Assembly (NCBI GenBank): GCA_001931905.2
Contig: MSJI02000300.1
Location: forward strand, 1-34,187
DNA length: 34,187 nucleotides
Direction of reading: 5' to 3'
Source: Cladosporium sp. IMV 00045
Taxonomy: Eukaryota; Ascomycota; Dothideomycetes; Cladosporiales; Cladosporiaceae
The notes beneath the pieces were generated by a model. It saw only the letters and a program-made list of their open reading frames with translations. It was not told the DNA's origin and did not search any database. Numbering within the stretch: the first letter of the stretch is position 1; every line of letters begins with the position of its first letter. Below, in pieces: positions 1 through 11,200 of the stretch. Both the position numbers and the translations under genes were made by a program.

Positions 1-425
1 TCTCCGTAAGATCCGTCGCTACTAGAAGACGACCGATCTCCTTATCCCTAAGACCTCGTTCGCGCGCCTATACCGTAAAGTTACGTAGGACGTAAGCGTC
101 TTAGGTTAAGATTTACGCTTTACTACGACTACGTTAGGTACGATTTAGGAGGTAGCCGAGGCGTTTCTAGTCTCCTAATTTAAAAGTAAGTAAAATAATT
201 AACGATTTATATAGCGATTAATACTAATCTAGATTTCTTAGTAGTAAACCTAGCTACTATCTACGTAAAGCGCGTAACTATTATATAGAAGGATTTCTAA
301 TTAATTAATAGGCTACGTAAGAGTATAACTAGGTAGCGAATCGGTATAATAATAGAGTAAAAATGGGTTATTATTATGCATTATAGGCGACGATTAAACG
401 ATTAATTAAGTAATAACTATATTAA
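1..425. repeat. RIP-saturated repeat remnant (degenerate transposon or duplicated DNA)
   Basis: Reading base by base, there is no CpA and no TpG dinucleotide from position 1 to 363. The first TpG is at 364-365, and a single TGCA follows near 377-380. TpA is very frequent, while CpG survives in runs such as the one at 60-67. Repeat-induced point mutation in ascomycetes converts CpA to TpA on both strands, so loss of every CpA/TpG while CpG is kept is its end state. No open frame of useful length is present. The flanking DNA after about 425 returns to ordinary composition. The parent element cannot be named because no coding or terminal-repeat signal remains, and the element probably continues left of the window. 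Confidence 0.75.
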
Positions 426-734
426 ATGAAGTTTGGATTTTGGCACTTTAGTATTTTTCATATTTTTGGCACTTTTGTAGGTATGGCCGACCGTCGCATT
501 CGGTTTTTGGTGGAGGATCGATCAAAACATCAAATGTCGTCACTGACTCTGCTCGTCTCCATCACGGTAAACACCGCGAAGGCAATACTGCATGATGCAC
601 ACGTTCGAGACATTGCATTCTTGGGTATAAGATTGAATTCTTCCCCTCCTGTAAAGCATTTATCTAATTCCCAGCTCATCATTTCTAATCATCAAATCCA
701 TTGAGCACGCTGCTAGCTGCTCTCATCATCCAAG
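426..734. other. Intergenic / 5' region of the DUF1295 gene
   Basis: Normal-composition DNA between the RIP remnant and the first gene. A 92-codon open frame starts at 426 but shows no domain, and its composition is unlike the neighbouring genes. No clear promoter motif was recognised. Confidence 0.5.
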
Positions 735-1756
735 ATGTCCGGCATCATTGGCGCTCTCCTCCACGCCACAAACTACCGCACACCTTTCCTACGCACTCTC
801 GTCCCAAGCATTGGTCTAGCCTATGGCCTCCAAGCCGCCGCAGCAATCCCCTCCATCATCTTCCAAACAGAACGCTTCTACGACCTCTCCGGCTCCCTGA
901 CCTACCTGTCCTGCACCGCTCTCTCACTCTCCCTCCCACTCCTCCGTGCCCGCTACGCAGCCGGATCCGCCGCCTCTCTCCCAGGCGTCTTCGAAATCCT
1001 GCGCGCCGCCAACTGGCGCCAACTCGCCCTCTCCGCCGCCGTGACTTTCTGGGCCGCTCGTCTCGGATCATTCCTCTTCTCGCGCATCACCGCCGAAAAT
1101 GGCCGCGACAGCCGCTTCGACGGCATCCGCGAGAGCGCGCCCAAATTCTTCGGCGCTTTCACCGCGCAAGCCACTTGGGTCTCGCTCTGCCTGCTTCCAG
1201 TTCTAGCCGTCAACGCCATCCCTGCTGCCACCCTCGCTGCTCTCCCCGCTGTCACGCTGACGGATGTTCTGGGCCTGCTGCTGTACGTCGGCGGTATCAC
1301 GTTCGAAGCTACCGCGGATAGGCAGAAGAGCCGCTGGATGGAGGAGAAGAAGGCCAAGAAGCACAGCGAGGAGTTCTTGACCCACGGTCTGTGGAGCAAG
1401 AGTAGGCATCCTAACTACTTTGGCGAGAGCACTCTGTGGACTGGTATTGCCACTACTGCCGCTGGTGTTATGCTCAGCGGTGTTGGTCAGGCTGGTATGG
1501 GTTTGAGTGGTGGTCTGCTTGCGAAGGCTGGCGCGTTGGCTATGGCGGGTGTTAGTCCGGCGTTTGTTACTTTCTTGCTGTTCAAGGTATGTTCATGTCA
1601 TGGTCGGGAATCTGATGATATTATTTCTGGCGCTAACAAACCACACAGGTCTCCGGCATCCCCATGTCCGAGAAGAAATACGACAAGCGCTATGGAGATC
1701 GTAAGGACTATCAGGAGTGGAAGAAGAACACGCCTATGTTCTTCCCTAAACTGTGA
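735..1756 (+). CDS. DUF1295 (steroid 5-alpha-reductase-like) integral membrane protein
   Basis: Two exons, 735-1586 and 1649-1756. The intron 1587-1648 (GTATGT...CACAG, branch-like GCTAAC) lies in phase 0, and the spliced protein is 319 aa. It has several hydrophobic helices. The motif RHPNYFGE at residues 224-231, preceded by FEATADRQK near 190, is the signature of the DUF1295 branch of the steroid 5-alpha-reductase / isoprenylcysteine methyltransferase-like superfamily, in which this C-terminal motif lies in the cofactor-binding region. The second exon supplies the usual basic tail (EKKYDKRYGDR...YQEWKKNTPMFFP). Reading through the intron would destroy this tail, which supports the splice. 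Family members are ER or other endomembrane proteins, and substrates are generally unknown in fungi. I infer a membrane oxidoreductase or methyltransferase-like role without a defined substrate. Synonymous sites are C-rich early and G/T-rich late. Confidence 0.88.
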
Positions 1757-2682
1757 GGTGGCGAGACGATATCCATTTGGTATATCTTCTAGATATCTAT
1801 CTTTAATGCTATATTCCCAGCTCAACGCGAATCTTTTACGCCACTGCTGTACTTCCTAGACTCATGTTCATCAGGCCTTGCCATCGAGATGCGTTTCCGC
1901 ATTGCGCGCATGTCTCCACTGCAAGTCGCTGCACTTGTGCTTGTATCATCAGTGTCAGACGTAAGCCCATTCGCAGGTGCCACTGAGAACTTGCCAAACC
2001 CCGAAGCGCCATCTCAGCGTCAAGCCAAATGCTTTGCGCCAATACCATCATCGCCAATCGCAAGTCCCACTATGTCACCCTTGAGGAGCGACCTCCCAAC
2101 TTCTTACCGACTGCCGGATTTCCACGCACACTCGTGCACTAAAACTTCACACCGATATCCGGACCTTCTTTCTCACAACAAGGACAAGAAATGGGCTCCG
2201 CAGAGGAAGGGCAGCCACACGATGCCGGCAGAGCAGAAGCAGGACACAGCAACACCGTATGTCGCATACGAGGTAATACCATCGACCCCCAAATTAGCCT
2301 GCTCCCATCCGCGCTGGAGAAAGGTAATCACGCCCCAAATTCCATCCCAGAGTATTGGCCCTCTTCGCGCAACGCTTTAAACTTCATGACAAAGCCCATA
2401 CACTGGTATACAAGTAATAACTCAATTGCATCTCGCGACAACCACGACTCCCATTAATCATGCCAAAGTCTAAAGCACTTCCACACCCTCGCTGTTTGCG
2501 ATAAAGACCCACGCCATTTCCCACCTTTCGCTCCCTTCTCCTTCTCTTCTCCCATACAAACATTTGTATTCCAATCTCGACGCTACCAGACTGCTGCACA
2601 ATCAAGCCTTGCTTCGCCTTTGAGATCATCAATACCAATTCTTCAATCAACTCTCTCAACAACCCAACCCCCAACAATAACA
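1757..2682. other. Intergenic region
   Basis: Contains the 3' end of the DUF1295 transcript and the 5' region of the Ser-rich gene. A 163-codon frame from 1889 and an 88-codon frame from 2191 are open, but neither has a recognisable domain and I do not call them. The last 180 bp becomes pyrimidine-rich and then CAA-rich, like a fungal promoter and 5' leader. Confidence 0.5.
2521..2553 (+). promoter_or_regulatory. CT-rich promoter tract
   Basis: An almost uninterrupted pyrimidine run lies about 130-160 bp upstream of the ATG at 2683. CT-rich tracts in this position commonly mark transcription start regions in filamentous ascomycetes. The start site itself cannot be placed from sequence alone. 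Confidence 0.4.
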
Positions 2683-3426
2683 ATGGCATCTCAGACCGCT
2701 GCCCCTTCCCTCTCCGCCTCTCCCGCCGAGATGGGAATCTCCCTCTTCCGCCGCGCCCAGGCAGAATGGGCCCGCACCCCCGCCCGCCGCCCCGTCGCCA
2801 CGCCCGCCTTCGGCGACGACGAGAGTGATGCCAACTCGCTCTCCTCCCAGGGCACCGTGCGCATCACAGCGCCTACCCGCCGCGCCAGCCGCAGCGGCAG
2901 TTTCTGCGACTCGGTGCTGAGCGCGTCGTCGTCTTCGTCGGGCTCCTCGGGCTCGTCTTGGGAGACTCTCTCCTCCGCCTCCTCTCTCGCTGATGAAGAG
3001 GTCGTGACTACCATCGGCGTTGCAGGTAGCGCTGCTTCCTGGCGCTCTGTCTCGCAGAGCGGGAGTGTCTCGTCTTTCTCCCTCTCCGCCTCCGACGCTG
3101 GCTCAATCTTCAGCGTCGCCGACAGCAGCGCCTCTCTGCGCTCTGTCGAGGAGAACGCCCGCGCAGCCGCAGAGGCTATCTGCGCAGGCCTCGCTGCGGA
3201 TGTGGCGGATGGGAAGCAGCGGTTCTCCGAGCTGGAGGGCCGGGTTGAGCGTTTGGTGGTGAAGGACGCTGCGGAGAGGGAGAGGCGTAAGGCAGAGGCG
3301 GAGGAGAAGGGTGTGAGGGTTGTTCTTAGGGGTTACGTGCCGGTGGCGAGGGAGGGGGGTGTTTGTGGACGGGAGTGGGTTAGGGGGGTTGCGAGGGGTG
3401 AGGGGGGAGTGTATCCTTCTTTCTAG
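2683..3426 (+). CDS. Ser-rich protein with C-terminal coiled coil, unknown function
   Basis: Single exon, 247 aa from the ATG in AACAATGGC, which fits fungal start context; the frame is open further upstream to 2620 but that extension looks like leader. I do not recognise a family. Residues 1-65 are basic and proline-containing. Residues 65-155 are strongly Ser/Ala-rich with acidic patches and look disordered and phosphorylatable. Residues about 155-215 are Ala/Glu/Arg-rich and heptad-like, a probable short coiled coil. The last 35 residues are Gly/Arg/Val-rich and encoded by extreme G-runs. The tail could be low-complexity drift, or a frame change could truncate a longer domain. No signal peptide or membrane span is seen. 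Confidence 0.65.
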   Translation: MASQTAAPSLSASPAEMGISLFRRAQAEWARTPARRPVATPAFGDDESDANSLSSQGTVRITAPTRRASRSGSFCDSVLSASSSSSGSSGSSWETLSSASSLADEEVVTTIGVAGSAASWRSVSQSGSVSSFSLSASDAGSIFSVADSSASLRSVEENARAAAEAICAGLAADVADGKQRFSELEGRVERLVVKDAAERERRKAEAEEKGVRVVLRGYVPVAREGGVCGREWVRGVARGEGGVYPSF

Positions 3427-3445
3427 GGGGGTGGGGGCGTGGGCG
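3350..3445 (+). other. Dense G-run cluster over a stop codon (G-quadruplex-prone)
   Basis: At least eight separate runs of three to seven G on the sense strand lie within about 95 bp, straddling the TAG at 3424-3426. They are separated by short loops, so both the DNA sense strand and the mRNA could form G-quadruplexes at the 3' end of this gene. The following 200 bp is T/G-rich. Confidence 0.55.
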
Positions 3446-3749
3446 TTGGTGGCGATTGGGGTTTTGCGGTTTTGATTTTTCTGGGGTTTTTGGTTTTCTT
3501 GATTTTGCTTCTTTGCTTGATTTGGTGTTCGGGTGTCGGTTCTTGTCTGCTTCCGCTTAATTTCTTGCGGTGGCGTTCGCGTTCGCGTGTTGGGTTTTGG
3601 TTGCTTCCTGCTCTGCTACTGCGTTTACTGTTTTTCTCGCTTTGCGAAATTCTTTGTAACGGTAACTTGATAAACTGCCCTCCTTAACAGGGCAACCAAA
3701 AAAAACCATGAAAAATTAAAACCCCATCATCACATCAAATACTCCCCCA
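3427..3749. other. Convergent 3' intergenic region
   Basis: Lies between the stop of the Ser-rich gene and the stop of PSF3, which converge. The left half is T/G-rich with almost no C or A; the last 80 bp is A/C-rich and probably holds the PSF3 3' UTR. No gene is seen. Confidence 0.5.
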
Positions 3750-4295
3750 TCAAGCACGACTCGTACTCTCAAACCACCTCCTCACCGCCGCGCCGCCCTC
3801 ATGCGCCGATCTAAAAAGCGCCCTCTCCGTCTCATCCAATCCCTTCATCCACTCCCCACCCTCACTGACCAAATTCCTCGAATTACTCGCCTTATCAGCA
3901 ATCTCCACCGCCCTCTTCTTGAACGTCTCGGTCAGAATCTCCACCAACTCCTCCTCGTCAAAAAGTTCCAACATCCTGGCCCCCAGCGCGTAAAAATGCG
4001 GCGCCTGATCTCTCACCGCCACGGTTTTGGGATCCGCTTTGAGAGCGTTGACGACGCGCTTTGAGAGTGCATCCGGCATGTCCATGGTTAGGAAGGAAGT
4101 GTCGCCTGCGATGCGGTTGACGGCCAGCATTTCGCCTAGCCAGAGGGGGAGGGAGAGTTTGGAGCCTTCTTTGATGTCTTCGCCCGCGTTGCCGCTTAGG
4201 TAGCCTAGGTTGGGGACGGTGAGCTCGAAGGTGCAGGGGATTTTTTGCGAGTCGGTTAGGATTGCGTCGAGGTCGTAATAGCTTGATGTGGCCAT
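3750..4295 (-). CDS. PSF3: GINS complex subunit Psf3
   Basis: Single exon, 181 aa, close to the usual size (about 190-215 aa) for Psf3. The N-terminus (YYDLDAILTDSQKIPCTFEL) carries the Psf3-type beta-rich B-domain with the conserved IP-C-F pattern. It continues with LGYLSG and a PLWL-containing helix, then the alpha-helical A-domain. Psf3 joins Sld5, Psf1 and Psf2 in GINS, which with Mcm2-7 and Cdc45 forms the CMG replicative helicase in the nucleus. The gene is divergent from BLM10 and has two MluI cell-cycle boxes within 85 bp upstream, suggesting G1/S-regulated transcription. The sense strand is C-rich at the start and G-rich toward the stop. Confidence 0.95.
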   Translation of the reverse strand: MATSSYYDLDAILTDSQKIPCTFELTVPNLGYLSGNAGEDIKEGSKLSLPLWLGEMLAVNRIAGDTSFLTMDMPDALSKRVVNALKADPKTVAVRDQAPHFYALGARMLELFDEEELVEILTETFKKRAVEIADKASNSRNLVSEGGEWMKGLDETERALFRSAHEGGAAVRRWFESTSRA

Positions 4296-5219
4296 GGTGG
4301 GCTTGATTGGTGATTTGGGGGATTTCTTTTTTCTTTGGCTGCCTGTCTGGCTGGATGCTTTACGCGTTGAAACGCGTCGGATCCCCTGGATGGAGTTTGT
4401 CTCTTTTCACTTGGGTTGAGAGTGAAGTGTTGTCTTTTGTGATATTTGAATGAAGATCCTCTTCACACGTGATCGGCGGGTTGAAGAAGCCAGATGTTTC
4501 AGAGCATGCAGGCCAGGCAGAGGTTGATGACGAGGACGAGGCCAACAGTAGTGAGTGGCGCTGAAGCTTGCGCGGATGTGATTGCCTGGGCTTGAGGATG
4601 AGAGATTTATTTCGATTTTTTCTTGGTGAAATGATCTCGTCGGTTGTCAATCTTGAGTCACGTCGTGAGTGTGTTGACTATTCACAAGACTGTTTTGCTT
4701 CAATAAGTGAAACGATTCGGTGGCTTTGGCGCGCTTCTTGTTGTATTCACCTTCCTATCCCGGAGCCGTTCTACACCACACTACGCGCTGAAAGCCGATC
4801 TCCAACTCTCGCCGACTCTCTCTCCGACTGCCTCTCCGGCTCTCTCTAGAATTGATCCAAGCTCCCGAAGCTCATCGTCATACTAATCCGCCAAGCCGGC
4901 CTCGTCTCTTTCATCGCCCAGTCGTACAAGCACCGCCAACTACATCCATAAACAAACACGCTCCACCGCCAAAAACACGGGCCAACTCGCCCATCCGCTG
5001 CATCCTCCCGTCGACCCTCGACAAGAATACCTCCCTCCCAGCCGACCGGCACCCTTCCACCCGCTTCCTCGCCCACGCGCCCTCCTGCATCCGTAAGCTT
5101 AAAACCACTTCGAGGTCGTGTGAGACTCCCTCACCAAAGGCCTGCACCGTCGCCGGCGACGCACCACTCCAGCACTCCGCTGTCTTTCCAGACGCAACTG
5201 CGTCCTCCCTCCGCTGAAC
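4296..5219. other. Divergent promoter region between PSF3 and BLM10
   Basis: A 924-bp divergent intergenic region. The PSF3 side carries paired MCB boxes (listed separately). The BLM10 side, from about 4850, is C-rich with no ATG noticed and is probably a long 5' leader. I looked for the proteasome control element GGTGGCAAA used by Rpn4-type regulators and found only a partial match (GGTGGCTTT near 4720), which I do not call. Confidence 0.5.
4362..4377. promoter_or_regulatory. Paired MluI cell-cycle boxes (ACGCGT x2) upstream of PSF3
   Basis: ACGCGT occurs at 4362-4367 and again at 4372-4377, a centre-to-centre spacing of 10 bp (one helical turn), about 67-82 bp upstream of the PSF3 ATG. The palindrome is the binding site of MBF (Mbp1-Swi6) and drives G1/S transcription of replication genes in yeasts. 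The match of element to gene function supports the call. Binding itself is inference. Confidence 0.65.
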
Positions 5220-8200
5220 ATGAATGGCCACCTCACCGTCGACCATGAGTCCCGAGCAACATCACCAGGAGGAGGCAGCCGTACGGTCGACAGCGACGAT
5301 GGCGACGTCAACATTGCCCGCCTGGGCCGCACGAGGCCACGCATTTTCCCCTACACGAAGTACATGCCTTACGAAACCGAGTCACGAGAGAAACGAGAGC
5401 AGGACCTGGATGAGATGATCAAGCACCTGTACATCAGCGTAGCGTCTGGCGACTTCGTCCCCGGCGCCGTGCATTGGACGAGAGAGATCAGAGGCTGGAT
5501 CTCGCTCAAGTTCGACCTCACGCGCCAGCAGAGGATATCGCTGGTCAAGCTCTACTACGAGCTGGCCCTCGCGCCGGGCCTCGAGTATGCCGTGTCGGAG
5601 CGCTTCGCCAGCATGTTCATGGTGCTCACTAAGCGCAAGCACTACCTGCGACCTGGGAAGGATCTGACGCTCGATTGGCGACCTCTCTACAAGGAATGGA
5701 AAGTCTTCGTCTTGCCGTCCGAGAGCGCCACACAGAACACCTACAGCTCGAAGCGGAATGTCAGGACGCTGAATAAGCTCTGCACATTTGCACAACTGTT
5801 CTTCGATCCGAAGGAGATTCCGGCGATGCTCGAGGAGTTTCTGCCGTTCTTCAGCATGAGCTTCTCGGAGCATGCTTTCGTGACGACGGGGTTGCTGAAT
5901 TTGTTCCTTCCCACCACAGCTCCACCCGAAGATGATGACAAGCTTCAGCTGCAGTACTATCTCCCCACACTTTTCCACCTGTGGTCGTTGATCAACAGAT
6001 CGATGACAGTGGACATGCGCATGCTCGATATGTTTTCACGTCAAGCGCGAGACTGTTTGAGCGCAGAACATCTAGAGTTCGGATCTTGCGGACTTTTTAC
6101 CGAGGAGCAGACATCCACAATCTTCACAGCAATCCTTCGCTTGCTCGAAATCCCTGTTGGCCAGGCCTCCAGCCCTTATTCCGCGACTGTGGACGTTGGC
6201 GCTGGACATGCCATACTACTAGATCGTGACCCTCGCAAGCACCCCACTTCTCACAGCATTGCTAGATGGATGGTCATGTCGATGTCAGACAAGTGCCTGC
6301 AAGACCCAAACAACAACTCAATATTCCACCAGATGGAGGGTCTCATCCAGGCCATCGAGACCTTCTTCCACCCTTCAAACTCCGGCAGTTGGACGAAGCC
6401 CATCTCACAGCTCGTATACTTCCTCTCTGACTTCTTCGTCATGCGATGGAACCGTGAGCAAAGCGGCGAGTACGAACTTCCTGAAGACCGCAAGCTGTCA
6501 CCAGCTCTACGCCGTCGCTTTGTCCTCTGTTTGAGAGACGTGACCTTCATGGGTATCTACGCCAAGAGCGGCACAGCAATGAACTACAGCCTTAGCACCC
6601 TGCAATCTCTTGCCTACCTCGAGCCCAACCTCATCATTCCAGGTGCTCTACAGAGAATCTACCCGGCTATGCAAGGTTTGGTGGAGGTGCACCGCACCGT
6701 GTCTTCCATTCGCGCCCTGCAAATGCTGTCGAAAATCATGGCGCGCACGAAGGGCTACCGATGCCATCTTACCACGCTGCTGGGGCTTGCTCTTCCAGGC
6801 ATTGACGCAAACGATCTTGACAAAACTATGCATACACTCGCATTTGTTCAAGCTGTGTGCTACAACATCCCGTTGCACGACTTGACGAACGAACCAAAGC
6901 GGGCCCAAGCAAATGGTCACGATGAGAACGGAGAGGGTTCTCTTGACCACGACACCGCAATGGGAACGGCCCTAGCGGTTGACTGGATCACCGCGCAGGT
7001 AGGTCGTCTCGAGCAAGAAGGTCCACTGGTCGAGATGGACTATGAGACCGAGCTTTCGGACGAGGACGAAGAGGCCATCCTGAAGTCCTCTACCGCCGGC
7101 TTTGCAGAATTTGTGATTTCATTCATCGGCAAGGTGTTCACCCTGCTCCAAAACCTTCCCGACGCCGCACGCGTCAAGAGTGGCTCGCCCGAAGAGAACG
7201 TTGTCAATACACTGCCCGCCACTTTCTCCCCTCTAGTCGCCGCACTGAGTCCTGAGCTCTACGACATTGCCCTGCAGCAAGTGGCGAAATTTGTGACCAA
7301 CCATGTCGTCCATCAAGCTCGAGATGCGATGGCCTTCATCTGCAATACAGTAGTGAAAATCTCTCCGAAGAAAGCTCTGACACGCCTTCTGCCGGACATC
7401 GTATCTTCCATCAGAAGTGAAATTACCGAGAACGGTGCAGGTTCCACAAGAACCACCGGCTCTGAGATCCTGCCCAGAGACAGAGCACTCGTCTGGCACA
7501 TTTCCCTGCTCAGCATGTGCGTCGTACATGTTGGCAAGGATGTGCTCGGATACGAGAATGAGCTCTTCGACATTGCCGGCTTCATGCAAGACAACTGCAA
7601 AGGCATCCCTCTCGTACATGTGTCCAACTTCATACATCACCTACTTCTCAACCTGACGGTCACATACACTATTGACTACGCCTTGTACAACCAAGCCGAG
7701 CTTGAGCGCGGTCTGACTACCAAGGACTGGGGCAAGATCACCGATCCTTCTGACATTGACATACATTGGCACGTGCCTAATCAGAGGGAGCTTGCTTTTG
7801 CTGTTCGGTTGTTCGAGGCGCAGGGCGGTCGTGCCATCAAGGCGCTCGAAGAGCTCACCGCCGACGACAGCCCCGTCAAGCGCGACGGTGTTGGAAAAGA
7901 CTGGTCGGACGAGGTGTCCAGGAATCTTGTCCTTCTCCGTCTGATCATTTCCGGAATGTCTCGTCTATTCCGTTCTGATGATGGATCTGTCACGCCGTAC
8001 TCCTTCAACGATAACAAGCCGGCGGACAAGATGGAGCTTGACTCACAGAATGACGAAAGTGTCGACTTCACGGATCCTGACGAAGAGAACCTGAAACGCA
8101 CCTTCCAATACCCGACCGGCTACCCCTTGGAGAAGGGAAGCCCTGAATACGAGACCGCGCACAAACTTCGCAAGATCACGGGAGAGACTCTACACCGCGT

Positions 8201-11200
8201 GCACGAATTTTTGGTGAAGAACCAGGAAGACGACGTTTCATGCTTCAACGCTTTGTACACAGCATACAAGACGTGGTTCATCGACATCGGAATCGAGCGG
8301 TCGGCGCACGTCCTTGATAGACTCACTCGTCTGTTGGCCGCCGACACTCATTCTTTCAAGTTCTCCGGCACTCGCAAGGAGTATCCGAGGCCCTTGCTCG
8401 TGCGCAGAGCAAACCTGTACCATTTTCAACGCCTGCGTTTCAATGAACATCCGCGCGCAGCCTCGGATCTCGACAAGACTCTGCTTCTGGACCTGGCGGC
8501 AAGCTCGACAAGTGTCTACACGGACATCCGTAGAACAGCGCAGTCGGCCGGTGAACAAGCCATGAAGAGCATTGTCGGAGCCAAGCCTCTCATCATCCCG
8601 CCTCTGCTCGACGCCCTTGAGACTGCCTTGTCTGCCAATGATCATCCGAGAATGAAGGGTGCCATGTTCACTCTACTCTTCGGCAGCTTGGCGAAGCCGA
8701 TTGGCCGCAACTGGAGATTCGCTCCTCGCATGATCAAGCTCTTTATCCGAGTGTCAGAGGCGGACAGACCCAGTATCCAGCATTTGGTGGCTAGCTCCAG
8801 CTTCACTATTCAGGACATGACCAAAGCGATCGATCGGATGGTTATTCTCGACGAGCAAACGCTCAACAACATCTGGCCCGATGGCTCCGATGAGATGCCT
8901 GCTGAATATCCTCGTACCATTGCAGTGACCATGGACGATGCCAAAGCGCTGGTTCCTCCCAAGAAGGCGAAGATTCTGAAGCGCCGTACTGCCATTGAAA
9001 ACCAGAAGAAGCTGTTAGCTGAGGATCTGATCGAATCGATCAAGCACAGTCATTGGAAGAAGGCCAGCCGCACGGCGTCTTTGGTCATCGGTCTGGACTA
9101 CCGCTTCGAGACGATCGCCACTGAAGGTATGCTTGAGCTCGTCGTCAAGGGCACCATTGATCCTCACCCTTCGCTTCGCGCTCTCTATGCGCACGCCTTG
9201 ATTGCCATCTGGGACTTGACGGAGATGAGGGCTCTGGTCGGCCACAAGTACGAAAACTACCTGCTCGACTCTCAAAATGACCCCGACGAAGTCACGCTGC
9301 CGACGCGTCGGGACAACGAGCGCTGGACGCAAGATTTCCTCGAGTCATTCGCCCAGCCGCGTGCTGAGGCCTACGTCGACGTTGACTACCCCGGTTGGCT
9401 TGTCTGGCAGAAGCAAATGCGCGGTCACCACGTTGGCCAAACGAAGCTGCAGTTCGACGATGTCGAGAAGGCAGTCTTGAAGCAGATGGGAAGCTACATC
9501 GACAGACACTGGATCTCCACATACTTCGGATATATGAAGCAAGAGCCCCGTGACCAAGTCGCCGACCGCTTCAGAATGTCGAGCTCGATGATCGTGGCCT
9601 ACATCCTCGGCTTGATGGCCGAGGGTCGCACGGTGGCCACTTGGGATGATTTTAAGGATCTCACCCAGGCGGTTTTCGGAGATGGCAGCGACAAGCACCA
9701 GCACCGCGCCATGGCGGAGATTTGTGGCGCTTTGCTCCAGAGTGCTGAGGATTTCGAGCCGGCTATGCGGCAGAAGGTCTGGGAATTTGTCTTCCCTATC
9801 GTTCGTCGTATCTTCTCGGATGGTCTGACGCCGGAGAACATGTCGTACTGGCTGACTTTTGTGACTCTGATCGTTGGTGGCAAAGATCCTCGCCGCACCT
9901 GGCCGCTGGTCGACTGGCTTGCAAGCTTCAGACTGGATATGGGCACGAATGCTGCTTTCAAGGAGAGCTCCAAGATCACGCTCCTGCAGACTGTCATCAG
10001 CGCTATTGGTTGGCACTTCCAGTTGGAGCGTGGCGTCTTGGATGACTTCCTTGAGCACATCGACCACCCGTACAAGGGCGTGCGCGAAGTCATGGGAATT
10101 ACTCTCGCGACCATCTTCCGTACGAGATACCACGAGAGCTACAAGGATATCCCGGCCCTGCTGGAAGCTCAGAAGAACGCATCCAGCGTTGGCACTCGCA
10201 CATACCAGCCGACCGAGGAGTTCTCTGGAATCGTCCGCAACATCTTTGAACGTCTTGAGAAGTGGCGCCTCGAGCGTCCCGCTGGCATTCAAACGCCGAC
10301 CCCATACACGCAAGCCAGCAAAACCGCCCTGCTCTGGCTTGACACACAGCTCGGCTCCTACGAGTGCACCATGCTCGTGCCCTTCTTCCCCGAAGGCTTC
10401 ATGCAACAGCTCCTGCACATGATGGACATCAAGGAAGATCCCGAGCTGCAGTCACTCGCCTACCGCGTCTTCCGCCACCTCCCCAACATCCCGCACCGCC
10501 CCGGCGAAGACGAAGCCTTCGTCAACAACCTCATCAAAATCGGCACAACCAGCACCTCCTGGCACCAACGCCTCCGCGTCCTCATCAACATGCAAGTCAT
10601 CTACTTCCGCCACCTCTTCCTCATGCCCCTCTCCCAAGCGCGCCAGCTCTTCATCTGCGTCCGCAACATGCTCCACGACACCCAACTCGAAGTCCGCCTC
10701 GGCGCCGCCGCCACCCTCAGCGGCATGGTGCGCTGCTCGCCCATCGCCCTGCGCAGCGCGCAAGTTTCCGAGCTCAAACAGCACTTCACCAATTTGCTCG
10801 TCAAGAACCCTCTCCCCAAACGCCCCAAAAACCGTGAAGGTCTGACCAGCGGCACGGCCACTCCGACGCAAGAGCAGAACCGCCTCGTCCTCACGCGCCA
10901 CGCCGCCGTGCTCGGTCTTGGTGCGTTGGTCCAGGCTTTCCCCTACCAGAGTCCGCCGCCGGCGTGGCTGCCGGAGGTTCTGGCGACGCTGGCGGGCAAG
11001 GCGGCGAGTGATCCCGGTATGGTGGGGAAGAGTGTCAAGACGGCGTTGAGCGATTTCAAGAAGACCAGGCAGGATACTTGGTTTGTGGACGTTAAGGTGA
11101 GATATTCCAAGTTTTTGATGAGTGTGCTGTGCTGACTTTTATCTTCTTGACAGGCTTTCCAGCCGGAGCAACTGGAGGATTTGGAGGGCGTGTTGTGGAA

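Noticed and set aside
701..1409. Several long overlapping frames on both strands across the DUF1295 gene
   Set aside because: They are Arg/Pro-rich frame shadows of a GC-rich gene; only the 735 frame carries a known motif and a consistent splice.
1889..2457. Two plus-strand frames, the first with a weakly hydrophobic start, the second followed by a GTATGT donor
   Set aside because: No domain, no convincing second exon (only about 40 bp to the next acceptor), and composition like spacer DNA.
4700..4740. Possible proteasome control element (GGTGGC...) upstream of BLM10
   Set aside because: Only six of nine consensus bases match, in a 924-bp region where such a match is expected by chance.
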